NCBI GenBank assembly: GCA_964451255.1
Contig: CAYVHL010000002.1
Span: 310,001-374,000, forward strand
Reading direction: 5' to 3'
DNA length: 64,000 nucleotides
From: JAHBTB01 sp964451255
Lineage (GTDB): Bacteria > Armatimonadota > Fimbriimonadia > Fimbriimonadales > Fimbriimonadaceae
The notes under the pieces are model-generated. The model saw nothing but the letters and a program-made list of their open reading frames with translations. It ran no database searches and was not told the origin of the DNA. A program made the translations under genes and the position numbers. This document shows positions 55,101 to 63,010 of this stretch, piece by piece (the first letter of the stretch is position 1; each line of letters starts with the position of its first letter).

Positions 55101-55434
55101 CGGGTCCACTCTTGGGCTTTGCCTTTGTGGCGGCGGATGGATCGGCCTTTGCTGCTGGAACCGCGCGGTCTTCAGGGTCCGCCTTCTTTCGTGAACGCGG
55201 TGCCGTCTCCCCCTTCGCTACAGAAGCATCGTCGGCCTTGGTGGAACTCGAAGCTCTTGTCGGATTGTCCTCGGACTTGACGGAAGGCTTGGGTTGCTTT
55301 TTCGTGTCCTTCGGAGGGGTTTCAGTCTTGGCCTCCTCCGCCTTCTTTGTCTGGCGCTTCGCCGTGGGTTTTGTTGTCGTTGTCGGTTCTTCGACCTTTT
55401 CAGAAACTGTTTTCGGGCTGGCTTTTCGGCTCAT
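52180..55434 (-). CDS. Large GH42-like protein with disordered basic N- and C-terminal tails
   Basis: 1084 residues from ATG 55434; a 16-codon upstream extension of the frame was rejected. Residues 1-240 are low complexity, rich in Lys, Ala, Ser, Thr and Pro. From about 290 comes a TIM-barrel-like region (DGHAVLIKDRKVLPPLFFF, VHLFSTLVELDV, LGLHLERGEWFFAD, GYTFEWSHPASGHLSLGK) followed by a beta-galactosidase trimerisation-like domain (RDGKVLFWLYAAGLFEGG). This resembles GH42-related proteins, though I cannot fix the catalytic pair. The C-terminus holds a run of eight Arg followed by GRGGPERG. There is no signal peptide. Three bases before era. The basic tails look more like RNA/DNA or ribosome binding than sugar hydrolysis. 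Confidence 0.72.
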   Translation of the reverse strand: MSRKASPKTVSEKVEEPTTTTKPTAKRQTKKAEEAKTETPPKDTKKQPKPSVKSEDNPTRASSSTKADDASVAKGETAPRSRKKADPEDRAVPAAKADPSAATKAKPKSGPVSRAQVSSPTSAAEDKEGISLRPIWRSKATPAKQGSDASKPEPKATAKSRSKAKPVDDFALEDNEKRVTVLLWRTKDADPPVAKSDDQGDAPTADEEKYDARKHKERDRRRPRAEKASDTEPKPAEPVTPPPPPVPVREPILVPESAAQVILRDGHAVLIKDRKVLPPLFFFAQAQDEQHVAVAMEEAKMAAEHGVHLFSTLVELDVDPSKIDDAVKMAGYLLKKFVETDPEALVLFRTTFVAPPAWEKNFPAARYVGEDGQVAEPSVCDDEFWTVAEKCLASFVEKLSALPEAAHILGLHLERGEWFFADGSGYDTSEAAHREFREWLRHRYRDDEVTLRAAWFDGGVKFDTVNVPTYRDQNAAEAFVRTDRRSRRWVDYHLFLSDTTSDRIVQLGYTAKKSSNGMFLIGVSYGYTFEWSHPASGHLSLGKLLRSPVIDYIAGPPSYKNREPGGTCPFPSPIDSFALNGKLYLSEEDFKTPISGRQEQDDFNPVMKTPQALESVHWRGAGAALAHQGGAVWMDTWGNGWLNSRGIWERAQTIRDTMLKRLAKKQDAPEVAMFIDERSLALLVDERAFGILVQNVREAVLRCGLSVGFYLLSDLAHRENFPDAKLYVFVNAWDVRPEVRSAIKSRLQRDGKVLFWLYAAGLFEGGRESLERVREVTGIALRPQPFYSRPGTTILNFRDPLAQPIPPDLISQGGQLEPSYFAIPEDATVLGEYTQTGLPSYVVRKFHGEADGTGEWTSVFLGEPIVTPGLFRALGQMAGCHVWSFNDDVVHVDPPFLTVHCKGTGQRAVTLPDKWIAYDLAAKEYVQPEVNSLKFVAIDGSSHTFIVGTPGDVQALVNADVRDFGEIKDPIVRDENTLHWDRVRFEVPIMKLDEWVEESWSDSLADDLLLKPSMLEIDLGNGDGTEETSDSSNVTGRRRRRRRRGRGGPERGSGSEETSGARREGADREAFGEGKISVLFRKRE

Positions 55435-55610
55435 AGGTTGCCACGTTGTTCGGTTGTAAAACTGTTTTGGCGCCAGCGGCAAGTGGAGGGGGGGCGTGAA
55501 ACAATGCCCTGCCCACCAGTCGGCGACGACCGTGGTCAGTATGGCACTTCGACCAAGCCGACCCTGGGGATTCTTGTCTTGTCTCAGCCCACTAATAATG
55601 CGGGGCTCAC

Positions 55611-57323
55611 GTGCCGAAGATCAGTCTAGGCGCCCCAGCAGTGGGGCGGCAAAACATGGAGGCGATCCTCATCACTCTGGCGAAGCCGGGTGGCGGGGCA
55701 CCGGTCCAGGAGACGGGGAAGAAGGATCCGTCTGCAGGTGCGGAGGCGCAAGACGGCTTTGAGACAAAGCTAGACGGCAATGCCGCCCGACTGGATGAAG
55801 CGGACAAGAAGGAAGCAAAGCCAGATGGGCAGAACGCCCAGGCGATCAAGCTGGACCTTCTCGTCGCGATGGTGCCGCAAAACCTGCCGCTTCAGGCGAA
55901 CGTGGCACCGGCGACGGTCACCGACCCCACGTCGGCGTCGGCCGTGCCCCGGGTCGAGGTCACCGGCGCGGCCGACCCCTCGACCAAGTCGATCACCATC
56001 GAGCGTGATTCTGGCACAGCGGATCTTGCCGGTGCGACCGCCTTGGTCCAGGTGCAGCCTGCTATAGAGGGTGTCGCCGAAAGCGTCCCACAGAAGGTGT
56101 CATCGGCGAAGGTCGCGGACAAGCCACTTCAGACCTCGCATGGGCCCGTTGCCGTGCCCGACCTTGTTGTGTTGCCGTTGGCACCTGACTCTGGCCCAGC
56201 CAAGCTCACGAAGCCACACATAGGGCAGGAGAAGGGGATGTCCGAATCGGGTCTGGCCGAGACACTCCCGGACATTCCGGTTCGAATCACCCTGGAGTCG
56301 CCAACAGCACCGGTGACGCCTCTGCTGAAAGCCCAGTCTGATAAGCCAACCACCGAGTCGGCGCAAGCAACGCAAGCTCCGTCAATCGATCTGCCCAAGA
56401 CAGCAGCAGTGTCTTCGCCCCAGACAGTCACACCGACTAAGGTCGACGCGTCCGTCGCCATTCAAGTCCAACTGACGGCGCCGACGCCGTCTGAGACAGG
56501 CCCAACTTCTTCGACCCAGCCCGAACCTTTCTCGCCGGCAGCGAACCTGCAAGCAGGTCCACTGGGTGACGAGCCCAAGTTGCGGGCAGCTCAGAAAGGA
56601 ACCAATCAGATCAAATCGTCGCCCCAACCAGCGGTTGGTCGGGCGGCGAGCCGAGACACGAATGCGGTGGTCGCATCACTTGCGACCAATAAGCAGACCT
56701 CCGTCGTCGACAGCGACCTGCTTGAGACCCCTGGTTTCGGTGACAAGGACCAGGACGGTGGCGACATTAGCGTGGACAAGCGCGACGATGACGCTCTGAT
56801 GGCGGACCTCGCGAAGGATCCAATTCAGCAAGGTGTCGGGCCGGTGAAAGACGTCAAGATCGAGGCACAGGCAAAGGTAGACGTCGTCCGGCACGTGCGC
56901 GAAGCGGTGGCCGACACGATCCGCGATTTGGTCGAGGCGCGGCGTCCCGGGCAAGTAGTGCTCCGCCTGCAACCTGACGACCTTGGGACAGTCACGGTCG
57001 TCGTCAAGACTCTCGGCCCGAGGGTCGACGCTTCTGTCACGGCGAGCGACCCCGGGCTCCGCGCCTCATTGGCCCAACACCATCACGAACTGGCGGCCAG
57101 CGTCGAACGGCGCGGGCTCCAGATGGGCACGTTCACCGTGGGGCATGAGAACGCGAGTTGGAGCGCATCGCGCGACGCCGGTTATCGGCAACAGCAACAC
57201 CGGCCGATGACGGAAGATTTTGAAAGGGTTGGCCGGCTAGCCAACCCGACCCCTTCGGCTACGACACCAGCGGCGACGCCTTATGCGACTGTCGCCATCG
57301 ACAACGTGGATTATCGAGTGTGA
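55611..57323 (+). CDS. fliK: Flagellar hook-length control protein FliK
   Basis: 570 residues from GTG 55611; ATG 55656 is an alternative. The first 420 residues are low complexity (Pro, Ala, Thr, Val), as usual for the FliK ruler. The conserved C-terminal domain has VVLRLQPDDLGTVTVVVKT and LAQHHHELAASVERRGLQMG. FliK is exported through the flagellar type III system and switches export from hook to filament at the right hook length. It is the first gene of a hook cluster; TAATAAT about 20 bases upstream could be a -10 element. Confidence 0.9.
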   Translation: MPKISLGAPAVGRQNMEAILITLAKPGGGAPVQETGKKDPSAGAEAQDGFETKLDGNAARLDEADKKEAKPDGQNAQAIKLDLLVAMVPQNLPLQANVAPATVTDPTSASAVPRVEVTGAADPSTKSITIERDSGTADLAGATALVQVQPAIEGVAESVPQKVSSAKVADKPLQTSHGPVAVPDLVVLPLAPDSGPAKLTKPHIGQEKGMSESGLAETLPDIPVRITLESPTAPVTPLLKAQSDKPTTESAQATQAPSIDLPKTAAVSSPQTVTPTKVDASVAIQVQLTAPTPSETGPTSSTQPEPFSPAANLQAGPLGDEPKLRAAQKGTNQIKSSPQPAVGRAASRDTNAVVASLATNKQTSVVDSDLLETPGFGDKDQDGGDISVDKRDDDALMADLAKDPIQQGVGPVKDVKIEAQAKVDVVRHVREAVADTIRDLVEARRPGQVVLRLQPDDLGTVTVVVKTLGPRVDASVTASDPGLRASLAQHHHELAASVERRGLQMGTFTVGHENASWSASRDAGYRQQQHRPMTEDFERVGRLANPTPSATTPAATPYATVAIDNVDYRV

Positions 57324-57326
57324 ACC

Positions 57327-57758
57327 ATGAGCGGAACGATCACAAACATCAACGGAAACACATACATGAACGGTCAGCAAGTCGCGGCCCCGGCGAGGAA
57401 AGACCTGTCCATGGCCAACTTCATGGCGGTCCTGTCAGCACAGTTAGCCAACCAGAACCCTTTGGAACCCATGTCTGACACGAGCTTCTTCGCCCAATTG
57501 GCAGAGATGGGGACCGTGCAAGGAATGGACGAGCTCAAGTCGTCCATGAACGTCATGCAGGCCTCGTCGTTGTTGGGAAAGACGGTCACTGCCGTCCAAA
57601 CGATGACCGACCAGGGGGCGAAGGGCGGCAACCAACTCGTCACCGGCAAGGTCACCCAACTCAAGATCCAGGACGGAAAGTACACGCTCAGTTTGCAGGT
57701 GGCGGACGGTGGAACCGTAGACGTCGCCATCGGCAATGTCCAGAACGTCAGCGGCTGA
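57327..57758 (+). CDS. flgD: Flagellar hook-capping protein FlgD
   Basis: 143 residues, a short form of FlgD. The conserved N-terminal half has FMAVLSAQLANQNPLEPMSD, SFFAQLAEMGTVQGMDEL and SLLGKTVTA. The Ig-like C-terminal domain found in longer FlgD is reduced to a single beta segment. FlgD caps the growing hook and lets FlgE subunits assemble. It starts 3 bases after fliK and is followed 4 bases later by the hook operon protein. Confidence 0.95.
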   Translation: MSGTITNINGNTYMNGQQVAAPARKDLSMANFMAVLSAQLANQNPLEPMSDTSFFAQLAEMGTVQGMDELKSSMNVMQASSLLGKTVTAVQTMTDQGAKGGNQLVTGKVTQLKIQDGKYTLSLQVADGGTVDVAIGNVQNVSG

Positions 57759-57762
57759 ATCC

Positions 57763-58140
57763 ATGAGCGCGCCAATCCAGAACGACCAAGTCAGCAGGCT
57801 GTTGCAGTCGAGGGTGACGGCACCGGCCGTTCCCAAGGGCCCCCAGGCTCCGGCCGGCGCGCCCGATTTCAGCGAGATCCTCGCCGACCGGCTGAAGCTG
57901 AGCAACCACGCGAAGACACGGCTGCAAAGCCGAGACCTCGAACTGGACCAAGAGAAGTGGGAGCGTGTCCTCGGAGGCGTCGACAAGGCCGCCCAAAAAG
58001 GGGCCAAGGAGTCGCTCGTCATGGTGGACGACGTGGCCCTGGTCGTCAGTGTCCGAAACCGCACCGTCATCACCGCTGTCAACCAGCAACAACTCAAAGA
58101 CAACGTCTTCACAAACATTGACAGCGCCGTCATCGTTTGA
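57763..58140 (+). CDS. Flagellar hook operon protein (TIGR02530-type)
   Basis: 125 residues from ATG 57763; a start 9 codons earlier overlaps flgD and is less likely. The conserved part is DFSEILADRLKLSNHAKTRL, RDLELDQEKWERVLGGVD and NRTVITAVNQQQLKDNVFTN ID, the pattern of small proteins encoded between flgD and flgE in many phyla. It is thought to take part in hook assembly or its regulation, but the function is not established. Part of the same operon as fliK and flgD. Confidence 0.88.
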   Translation: MSAPIQNDQVSRLLQSRVTAPAVPKGPQAPAGAPDFSEILADRLKLSNHAKTRLQSRDLELDQEKWERVLGGVDKAAQKGAKESLVMVDDVALVVSVRNRTVITAVNQQQLKDNVFTNIDSAVIV

Positions 58141-58191
58141 GGGGGAACCGACCAGAAACGACCGCGAGCACGAGAATGGCGAAAGAGTGGA

Positions 58192-58235
58192 CCCCAGCGA
58201 ACCTGGGGAGCTTGAAGCCCGGCCTGATCGGCCGG
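58192..58235 (+). other. Two tandem hairpins in the flgE leader
   Basis: CCCCAG/CTGGGG (58192-58208) and CCGGCC/GGCCGG (58219-58235), each with a 5-base loop, lie in the 137-base gap before flgE. No T-run follows. They may protect the flgE message or adjust its translation. A 22-codon frame (ATG 58176 to TGA 58242) spans both; I do not count it as a gene. Confidence 0.45.
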
Positions 58236-58277
58236 AACGCCTGACCCGGCCCGCTCCAACAGGAACAGAGAAAAGAC

Positions 58278-59537
58278 ATGCTTCAAGCCATGCTCGCTGG
58301 CGTCGCCAGCATCAAAGCGCAACAGACGCGCATGAACGTCATCGGCAACAACCTGGCCAACGTGAACACGACCGCCTACAAGGACAGCCGCGTCACTTTC
58401 CAGGACATGTTGTCCCAGACCATTCGGGGTGCGACCCGGCCGAGCGGCAGTCTGGGAGGCACGAACGCGGTCCAATACGGATTGGGCGTGCTCGTGTCCA
58501 GCACCGACATCAACAGCGGTCAGGGAAGCCTGAACGCGACAAACCGGCCGACTGACTTTGCGATCCAGGGCAACGGGTTCTTCACGGTCTCTAACGGGGA
58601 CGCGGTCTCCTACACCCGTGACGGCTCGTTTAGTTTGGACGCAGAAGGCGACTTGGTCCATTCCGCGACTGGACAACGCCTGCTGGGGTGGACAGCCGAC
58701 TCAGCCACGGGAATCATCGACACCAACTCTCCGATCGGCCCGAGTTCGACGATCAGCATCCCGATCGGCGCCCGTACGGCCGTCCAACAGACCACCCAGA
58801 TCAACTGGACGGGCAACCTGGACAGCCGCGTCTTTGGCGCGGGCACGCCCGGAACCACCAGCGGTCTTGTACGGGTCTACGACTCCCTGGGCGACCAACA
58901 CGACATCACCTTGTCGATCACCTCGGATTCGACCACAGCAAACAAGTGGAACTGGTCGGTCGCTGGTGCTAACGGGGACACCATAACCGGAGGGACCGGC
59001 AGTATGACGTTCGACCCGACGACCGGACAGATGCTCACCGGCAGCCCGGGCACCGTCACAGTCAACCCGCCGGCCAGCACTGGCACACCGAGCTTCACGA
59101 TGGGGTTGGATCTCAGCACGATCAGCCAATTGGCGACTGACATGCAGATCCAGGCCAGTAGCCAGAACGGGTTTGCTCCCGGTTCTCTCTCGTCGTTCTC
59201 CGTAGGCAGCGACGGCATTGTCACGGGCCTCTACACGAACGGTCTGACCCGGCCTCTAGGCGAGATCGCCATGGCGATTTTTCCGAACCCGACGGGTCTG
59301 CAACGCATGGGGAGCAACCTCTGGCAAGCCACCGACAACTCTGGCGTGCCGGTCGTCGGAGCCCCGTCGACTGGCGGTCGAGGTCAGATCAGCGCGGGCT
59401 TCTTGGAGCAGTCGAACGTGGACATCAGCAACGAGTTCACCGACCTCATCGTGACGCAACGGGGCTTCCAAGCGAACACCAAGGTCGTGACCACCGTCGA
59501 CGAGATGCTACAAGACCTGATCAATATGAAGCGTTAG
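58278..59537 (+). CDS. flgE: Flagellar hook protein FlgE
   Basis: 419 residues, full length. The N-terminal rod-type motif MNVIGNNLANVNTTAYKDSR, then FAIQGNGFFTVSNGD, YTRDGSFSLDAEGDLV and the C-terminal TDLIVTQRGFQANTKVVTTV and MLQDLINMKR are typical of FlgE. The middle is a beta-rich variable domain. The protein polymerises into the hook outside the cell. Last gene of the cluster here, ended by a strong hairpin. Confidence 0.96.
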   Translation: MLQAMLAGVASIKAQQTRMNVIGNNLANVNTTAYKDSRVTFQDMLSQTIRGATRPSGSLGGTNAVQYGLGVLVSSTDINSGQGSLNATNRPTDFAIQGNGFFTVSNGDAVSYTRDGSFSLDAEGDLVHSATGQRLLGWTADSATGIIDTNSPIGPSSTISIPIGARTAVQQTTQINWTGNLDSRVFGAGTPGTTSGLVRVYDSLGDQHDITLSITSDSTTANKWNWSVAGANGDTITGGTGSMTFDPTTGQMLTGSPGTVTVNPPASTGTPSFTMGLDLSTISQLATDMQIQASSQNGFAPGSLSSFSVGSDGIVTGLYTNGLTRPLGEIAMAIFPNPTGLQRMGSNLWQATDNSGVPVVGAPSTGGRGQISAGFLEQSNVDISNEFTDLIVTQRGFQANTKVVTTVDEMLQDLINMKR

Positions 59538-59558
59538 GTTTTACTGGGTGAGTAGCAA

Positions 59559-59594
59559 GACAGACCCCACGGCAACAAAGCCGTGGGGTCTGTC
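59559..59594. terminator. Bidirectional terminator between flgE and PEP-CTERM gene
   Basis: Perfect 15-base stem, GACAGACCCCACGGC (59559-59573) with its complement (59580-59594) and a six-base loop. It sits between two convergent genes, 22 bases from one and 20 from the other. T-content after the stem is low on both strands, yet stem strength and position favour termination in both directions. Confidence 0.8.
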
Positions 59595-59613
59595 ATCTCA
59601 GTTAGAAGTGAAC

Positions 59614-60336
59614 TCAGCTCTTGCGGCGGCGCATCAGCAACGCGCTGATTCCAAAGCCGATCGCAGCCAGCGAGCCTGGCTCGGGGACGGCATTGCTCTG
59701 CACGTAGCCGTTCACCGTCGTTTGGATGCTCCAAGTCGCCGTCTGGCCCGCGAAGAGCACGTCGTTGACGTCGAAGACCTGCGGCAGGGTGTCGAGATTG
59801 ACACCGCCTGGTCCGGCTTGACCCCAAGACCAGAAGCCGGAGAAGATAGGCACGGAGTTCTTGTTCAGAACAAAGGCAGAATCAATGTAGAAGAAGTCGC
59901 TGGCGGTGTCCGCGTTCCCACTTGCGGTCGCCTGTCCTTCAAAATGGATGGTGTAGTTGATTGGCGCGGCCGTGTTGTTGATGACCGAGAACGCAGCAAA
60001 AGCCATGGACTGGCCCGTGGCGTCGGCATATCCCGAGCCCCCAGAATCTGCAACGCCACTGGCGGCAGAATCGGTCACGAGGGTCGGTGTGACGCCCACA
60101 AGGCTAGCAATATTCGTCCAACTCGCACTAGCGCCCGATGTACCGGGTGTAACCGAATTGGCATTCACGTAGAGGTTGTTGCTCACCGGCAAAAAGATAA
60201 CCCCTGGAGCACCAGCCGTGAGTTGAACCATGGCGTCGGCCGTACCCACGAAGGTGGCGGCGGCCATTGAGACCGCTGAGATGGCGGAAAGGCCGAGGGC
60301 AAGCGAAGCTACCAAAAGCTGTCTACGAATGTTCAT
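59614..60336 (-). CDS. PEP-CTERM sorting-domain protein
   Basis: 240 residues from ATG 60336, with GGAAA 7 bases upstream; a 22-codon extension of the frame was rejected. It has a signal peptide (LLVASLALGLSAISAVSMAAA) and a C-terminal PEP-CTERM signal: VPEPGSLAAIGFGISALL followed by MRRRKS. The mature part is rich in Ser, Thr, Gly, Asn and beta strands. Such proteins are sorted by an exosortase, which is not in this window, to the cell surface or extracellular matrix. Role unknown. Confidence 0.9.
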   Translation of the reverse strand: MNIRRQLLVASLALGLSAISAVSMAAATFVGTADAMVQLTAGAPGVIFLPVSNNLYVNANSVTPGTSGASASWTNIASLVGVTPTLVTDSAASGVADSGGSGYADATGQSMAFAAFSVINNTAAPINYTIHFEGQATASGNADTASDFFYIDSAFVLNKNSVPIFSGFWSWGQAGPGGVNLDTLPQVFDVNDVLFAGQTATWSIQTTVNGYVQSNAVPEPGSLAAIGFGISALLMRRRKS

Positions 60337-60636
60337 GTGATGTTTCCTATCCAAAACCTGTACCAAGCTAAGTTTTTCGAGCAACATTGCCCGTACTTTC
60401 ACTGCAATGATATCTACTAGTGGCGCGTTTCTGCCATCGGCCCAGAGAAAATCTGGTAGTTTTACGGGTCGATTGGGCCGAGCCCGCGACTAGCCTTGGT
60501 GGCTCGGGCCGCCTTCTGAGGCAAGAGCCATTGACCTTCGGTGCGACGGCTCGTCCAGGGATCTGCTCGGGCAATCTGATCCATCGACTTATGGACAAGG
60601 CTGACCCTGGAAGCGGCCTTACGGTACATTCAATCC
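60337..60636. other. 300-base intergenic region between PEP-CTERM gene and ridA
   Basis: No gene is supported. Two inverted repeats are present: CCGAGCC (60478-60484) with GGCTCGG (60501-60507), and CCAGA/TCTGG within about 60441-60456, followed by TAGTTTTAC. They may be leader or terminator structures for the divergent genes, but I could not assign either. The region must hold both promoters. Confidence 0.4.
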
Positions 60637-61017
60637 GTGCTTCGAGAAATCATCTCGACCGATCATGCGCCCTCGGCGATCGGTCCCTATTCCCAAGCCG
60701 TCCGTGCAGAAGGAAACTTCTTGTTTTGCAGTGGTCAGATCGCGCTAAGGCCGGACGGCTCGCTAGTCGAGGGGGACGTGCGCACGCAGTGCGAACAAGT
60801 CATGACCAACATTGGAGGGGTCCTGCAAGCGGCGGGGCTTGGGTTTCAGAGTGTCGTAAAGACGACGATCTTCTTATCCTCGATGGATCATTTCGCTGCG
60901 GTCAACGAGGTTTACGGTTCGCGGTTCTCAGCCGAGCCTCCAGCTAGAAGCACAGTCGCAGTGGCGGGCCTGCCCAAGGGTGTCGACGTCGAGATCGAGG
61001 TCATCGCGGTCTACTAG
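60637..61017 (+). CDS. ridA: RidA/YjgF family enamine/imine deaminase
   Basis: 126 residues from GTG 60637, normal length. Typical segments are APSAIGPYSQAVRAEGNFLF, SGQIALRPDG, VMTNIGGVLQAAG, VKTTIFLSSMDHFAAVNEVY and PARSTVAVAGLPKGVDVEIE. The Arg in PARSTV and the final Glu, which bind the substrate carboxylate and water in RidA, are present. It hydrolyses reactive enamine or imine intermediates from threonine/serine dehydratase. The next gene begins 9 bases after its stop. Confidence 0.95.
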   Translation: MLREIISTDHAPSAIGPYSQAVRAEGNFLFCSGQIALRPDGSLVEGDVRTQCEQVMTNIGGVLQAAGLGFQSVVKTTIFLSSMDHFAAVNEVYGSRFSAEPPARSTVAVAGLPKGVDVEIEVIAVY

Positions 61018-61026
61018 GTCCAGCTC

Positions 61027-61944
61027 ATGCGGCGCGTCGTCTCAGTGTCCCTCGGCTCCAGCAAGCGAGACAAGATCCATGAGGCTCAGATTTTGGGCGA
61101 GGACTTCTTGTTGGAGCGCAGGGGCACCGACGGGGACATGCCCAAGTTCAAATCCCTCATGGAAGAATTGGACGGCCAGGTCGACGCTCTGACGGTCGGC
61201 GGCGCTGACATTTGGGTAGTGGTGGGTGAGCGGAAATATGCGTTCCGCGAGATCTTGAACCTGATATCCGGGGTGAAGCGAACGCCGGTCGTCGACGGTA
61301 GCGGCTTGAAACACACGTTGGAGCGGGAAACGGTCAGCCAGCTACAACAGTCTGGAAAGATCGACTTTGCAAAGGAGAGCGCGATGCTGGTCTCGGCGGT
61401 AGACCGGTATGGCATGGCCCAGGCTCTTGACGCGGCGTGTCCGCACGTCGTTTACGGCGACCTGATGTTCGGCCTTGGCATCCCCATACCGCTACGGAGC
61501 TACAAAGCGGTGGAGACCGTCGGCAAGATTTTCCTGCCTGTGGTGACGAGCCTGCCGTTCAAGTGGTTTTATCCGACCGGCGAGAAGCAGGAACGGCGCA
61601 CGCCCAAGTTTCCGGCGGTGTTCGCCGAGAGCACTGTCATTTGCGGAGACTTCCTCTATATCAAGAAGTACGCCCCCGACCAGATGCCCGGCAAGACGAT
61701 CATCACCAACACCGTCCGACAAGCCGACATCGAATGGCTGCGGACCACGGGCCTGAGCCGGATCATCACGACAACACCGGTGATGGGAGGAGAGACGTTC
61801 GGCACAAACGTCATGGAGGGCGTGATCGTCGCAGTTTTGGGAAAAAGCCCGGACAAAATCAGTGCGGGCGAGTATTTGGACGTCTTAAAGAAACTAGAGT
61901 GGAGCCCGCAGGAAATCCCTTTGCGGGAGGCTACGGCAGTCTGA
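61027..61944 (+). CDS. Conserved protein of the 'quinate 5-dehydrogenase'-labelled family
   Basis: 305 residues. It begins RRVVSVSLGSSKRDKIHEAQ and has a clear Rossmann-like organisation (DALTVGGADIWVVV, KTIITNTVRQADIEWLRTTG, IITTTPVMGGETFGTNVMEG). Databases, as I recall, label this family quinate 5-dehydrogenase, but I see no proven nucleotide-binding Gly motif, so the label is weak. It sits 2 bases before an acyl-ACP-reductase-like gene, and the two may act in one pathway, possibly fatty aldehyde metabolism (inference). Confidence 0.6.
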   Translation: MRRVVSVSLGSSKRDKIHEAQILGEDFLLERRGTDGDMPKFKSLMEELDGQVDALTVGGADIWVVVGERKYAFREILNLISGVKRTPVVDGSGLKHTLERETVSQLQQSGKIDFAKESAMLVSAVDRYGMAQALDAACPHVVYGDLMFGLGIPIPLRSYKAVETVGKIFLPVVTSLPFKWFYPTGEKQERRTPKFPAVFAESTVICGDFLYIKKYAPDQMPGKTIITNTVRQADIEWLRTTGLSRIITTTPVMGGETFGTNVMEGVIVAVLGKSPDKISAGEYLDVLKKLEWSPQEIPLREATAV

Positions 61945-61946
61945 GC

Positions 61947-63008
61947 ATGGTTCGATTCGCGTTCATTGTCCACCCGATCGCGCCGAAAGACGTCGCGAGA
62001 AAGTTTCCCGTCGCCAAGCTGATGCCTGACGAGGCCATCGAAGCGCTCATCCGGACCATGAAGCCGTCTGTCGCGAGCCACATCACCGGCGTCCGATCGA
62101 TCACAGGGGCGGAGACGGAAGGCGTTTTCATCGGACTTCCAATGACCCCAAGAATGTTCTTGGAAGATCCGATCGAGTCGGTCTATGACAAGATCGTCGC
62201 CTGTTGTGACATAGCCGCCAGCGAGGGCTGCGAGATCATCGGCCTCGGCGCGTTCACAAGCGTGGTCGGTGACGGCGGCCAGACAGTCGCGTCAAGATCA
62301 AAGATCGCGGTGACGACCGGCAACAGCTACACCGTTGCCACGGCCATCGAGGGGACGCTCGACGCCTGCGGGAAAGTCGGCCTGGACACGGGACGCGCCA
62401 CCTTGGCAGTCGTCGGCGCGACTGGCGCGATAGGCCGGACCTGCGCGATCTCTTTGTCGTCGGCCTTTGCAAGGACCATCTTGGTGGGCCGGGACATGGC
62501 TAAGACGGAAGACGTGGCCGCTGAGGTTGAACGTGCCGAGGCGACCACAGAAGTCCATCACGTCCGCGAGGCGGACGTGATCGTCACGGTGACTTCCTCT
62601 GAAAACGCCGTCATTCAACCGGCCGACCTCAAACCCGGCGCGGTCGTCTGCGACGTCGCCCGTCCGCGTGACGTCAGCACGCGGGTCGCGAAGGAAAGGC
62701 CCGACGTCCTGGTGATCGAAGGAGGGGTCGTCAGCGTGCCTGGGGACGTCGATTTCGGATTAGATTTTGGTTTCCCGCCGAAGACCGCCTATGCCTGCAT
62801 GAGCGAGACAATGATGCTGGCCCTTGACGGTCGCCCCGAGTCGTTCACGCTGGGTAAGGGAGTGTCTGTCGAACAAGTACAGGAGACCCAACGCCTTGCC
62901 GCGAAGCACGGCTTCCACCTTGCCGGCTACCGCTCCTTTGAAAAGGAAGTAGGTGCCGCCGCGATCCAACGTGTCCGTGCCGCCCGACTTGAATCGGCCT
63001 CGGTCTGA
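61947..63008 (+). CDS. Long-chain acyl-ACP reductase (AAR)-like protein
   Basis: 353 residues from ATG 61947; the frame is open another 170 codons upstream but that part is the wrong-frame shadow of the previous gene. It resembles cyanobacterial AAR over its length: GLGAFTSVV, VTTGNSYTVATAIEG, the NADPH motif AVVGATGAIGRTC (157-163 Gly region), EGGVVSVPGDVDF and FPPKTAYACMSETMMLAL. Cys284 in YACMSE matches the catalytic Cys of AAR, and AAKHGF lies near the end. AAR reduces fatty acyl-ACP to aldehyde. No aldehyde-deformylating oxygenase gene is next to it, so alkanes may not be the product. Alternative label: shikimate dehydrogenase-like. Confidence 0.72.
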   Translation: MVRFAFIVHPIAPKDVARKFPVAKLMPDEAIEALIRTMKPSVASHITGVRSITGAETEGVFIGLPMTPRMFLEDPIESVYDKIVACCDIAASEGCEIIGLGAFTSVVGDGGQTVASRSKIAVTTGNSYTVATAIEGTLDACGKVGLDTGRATLAVVGATGAIGRTCAISLSSAFARTILVGRDMAKTEDVAAEVERAEATTEVHHVREADVIVTVTSSENAVIQPADLKPGAVVCDVARPRDVSTRVAKERPDVLVIEGGVVSVPGDVDFGLDFGFPPKTAYACMSETMMLALDGRPESFTLGKGVSVEQVQETQRLAAKHGFHLAGYRSFEKEVGAAAIQRVRAARLESASV

Positions 63009-63010
63009 CC

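Noticed and set aside
58176..58244. 22-codon frame before flgE as a leader-peptide gene
   Set aside because: No good Shine-Dalgarno, no amino-acid run typical of attenuation, and it covers two hairpins; kept only as part of a finding.
61437..61946. 170-codon upstream extension of the AAR-like frame
   Set aside because: It lies fully inside the preceding gene in another frame and reads as His/Arg/Asp-rich shadow sequence; ATG 61947 matches the start of the AAR-like fold.
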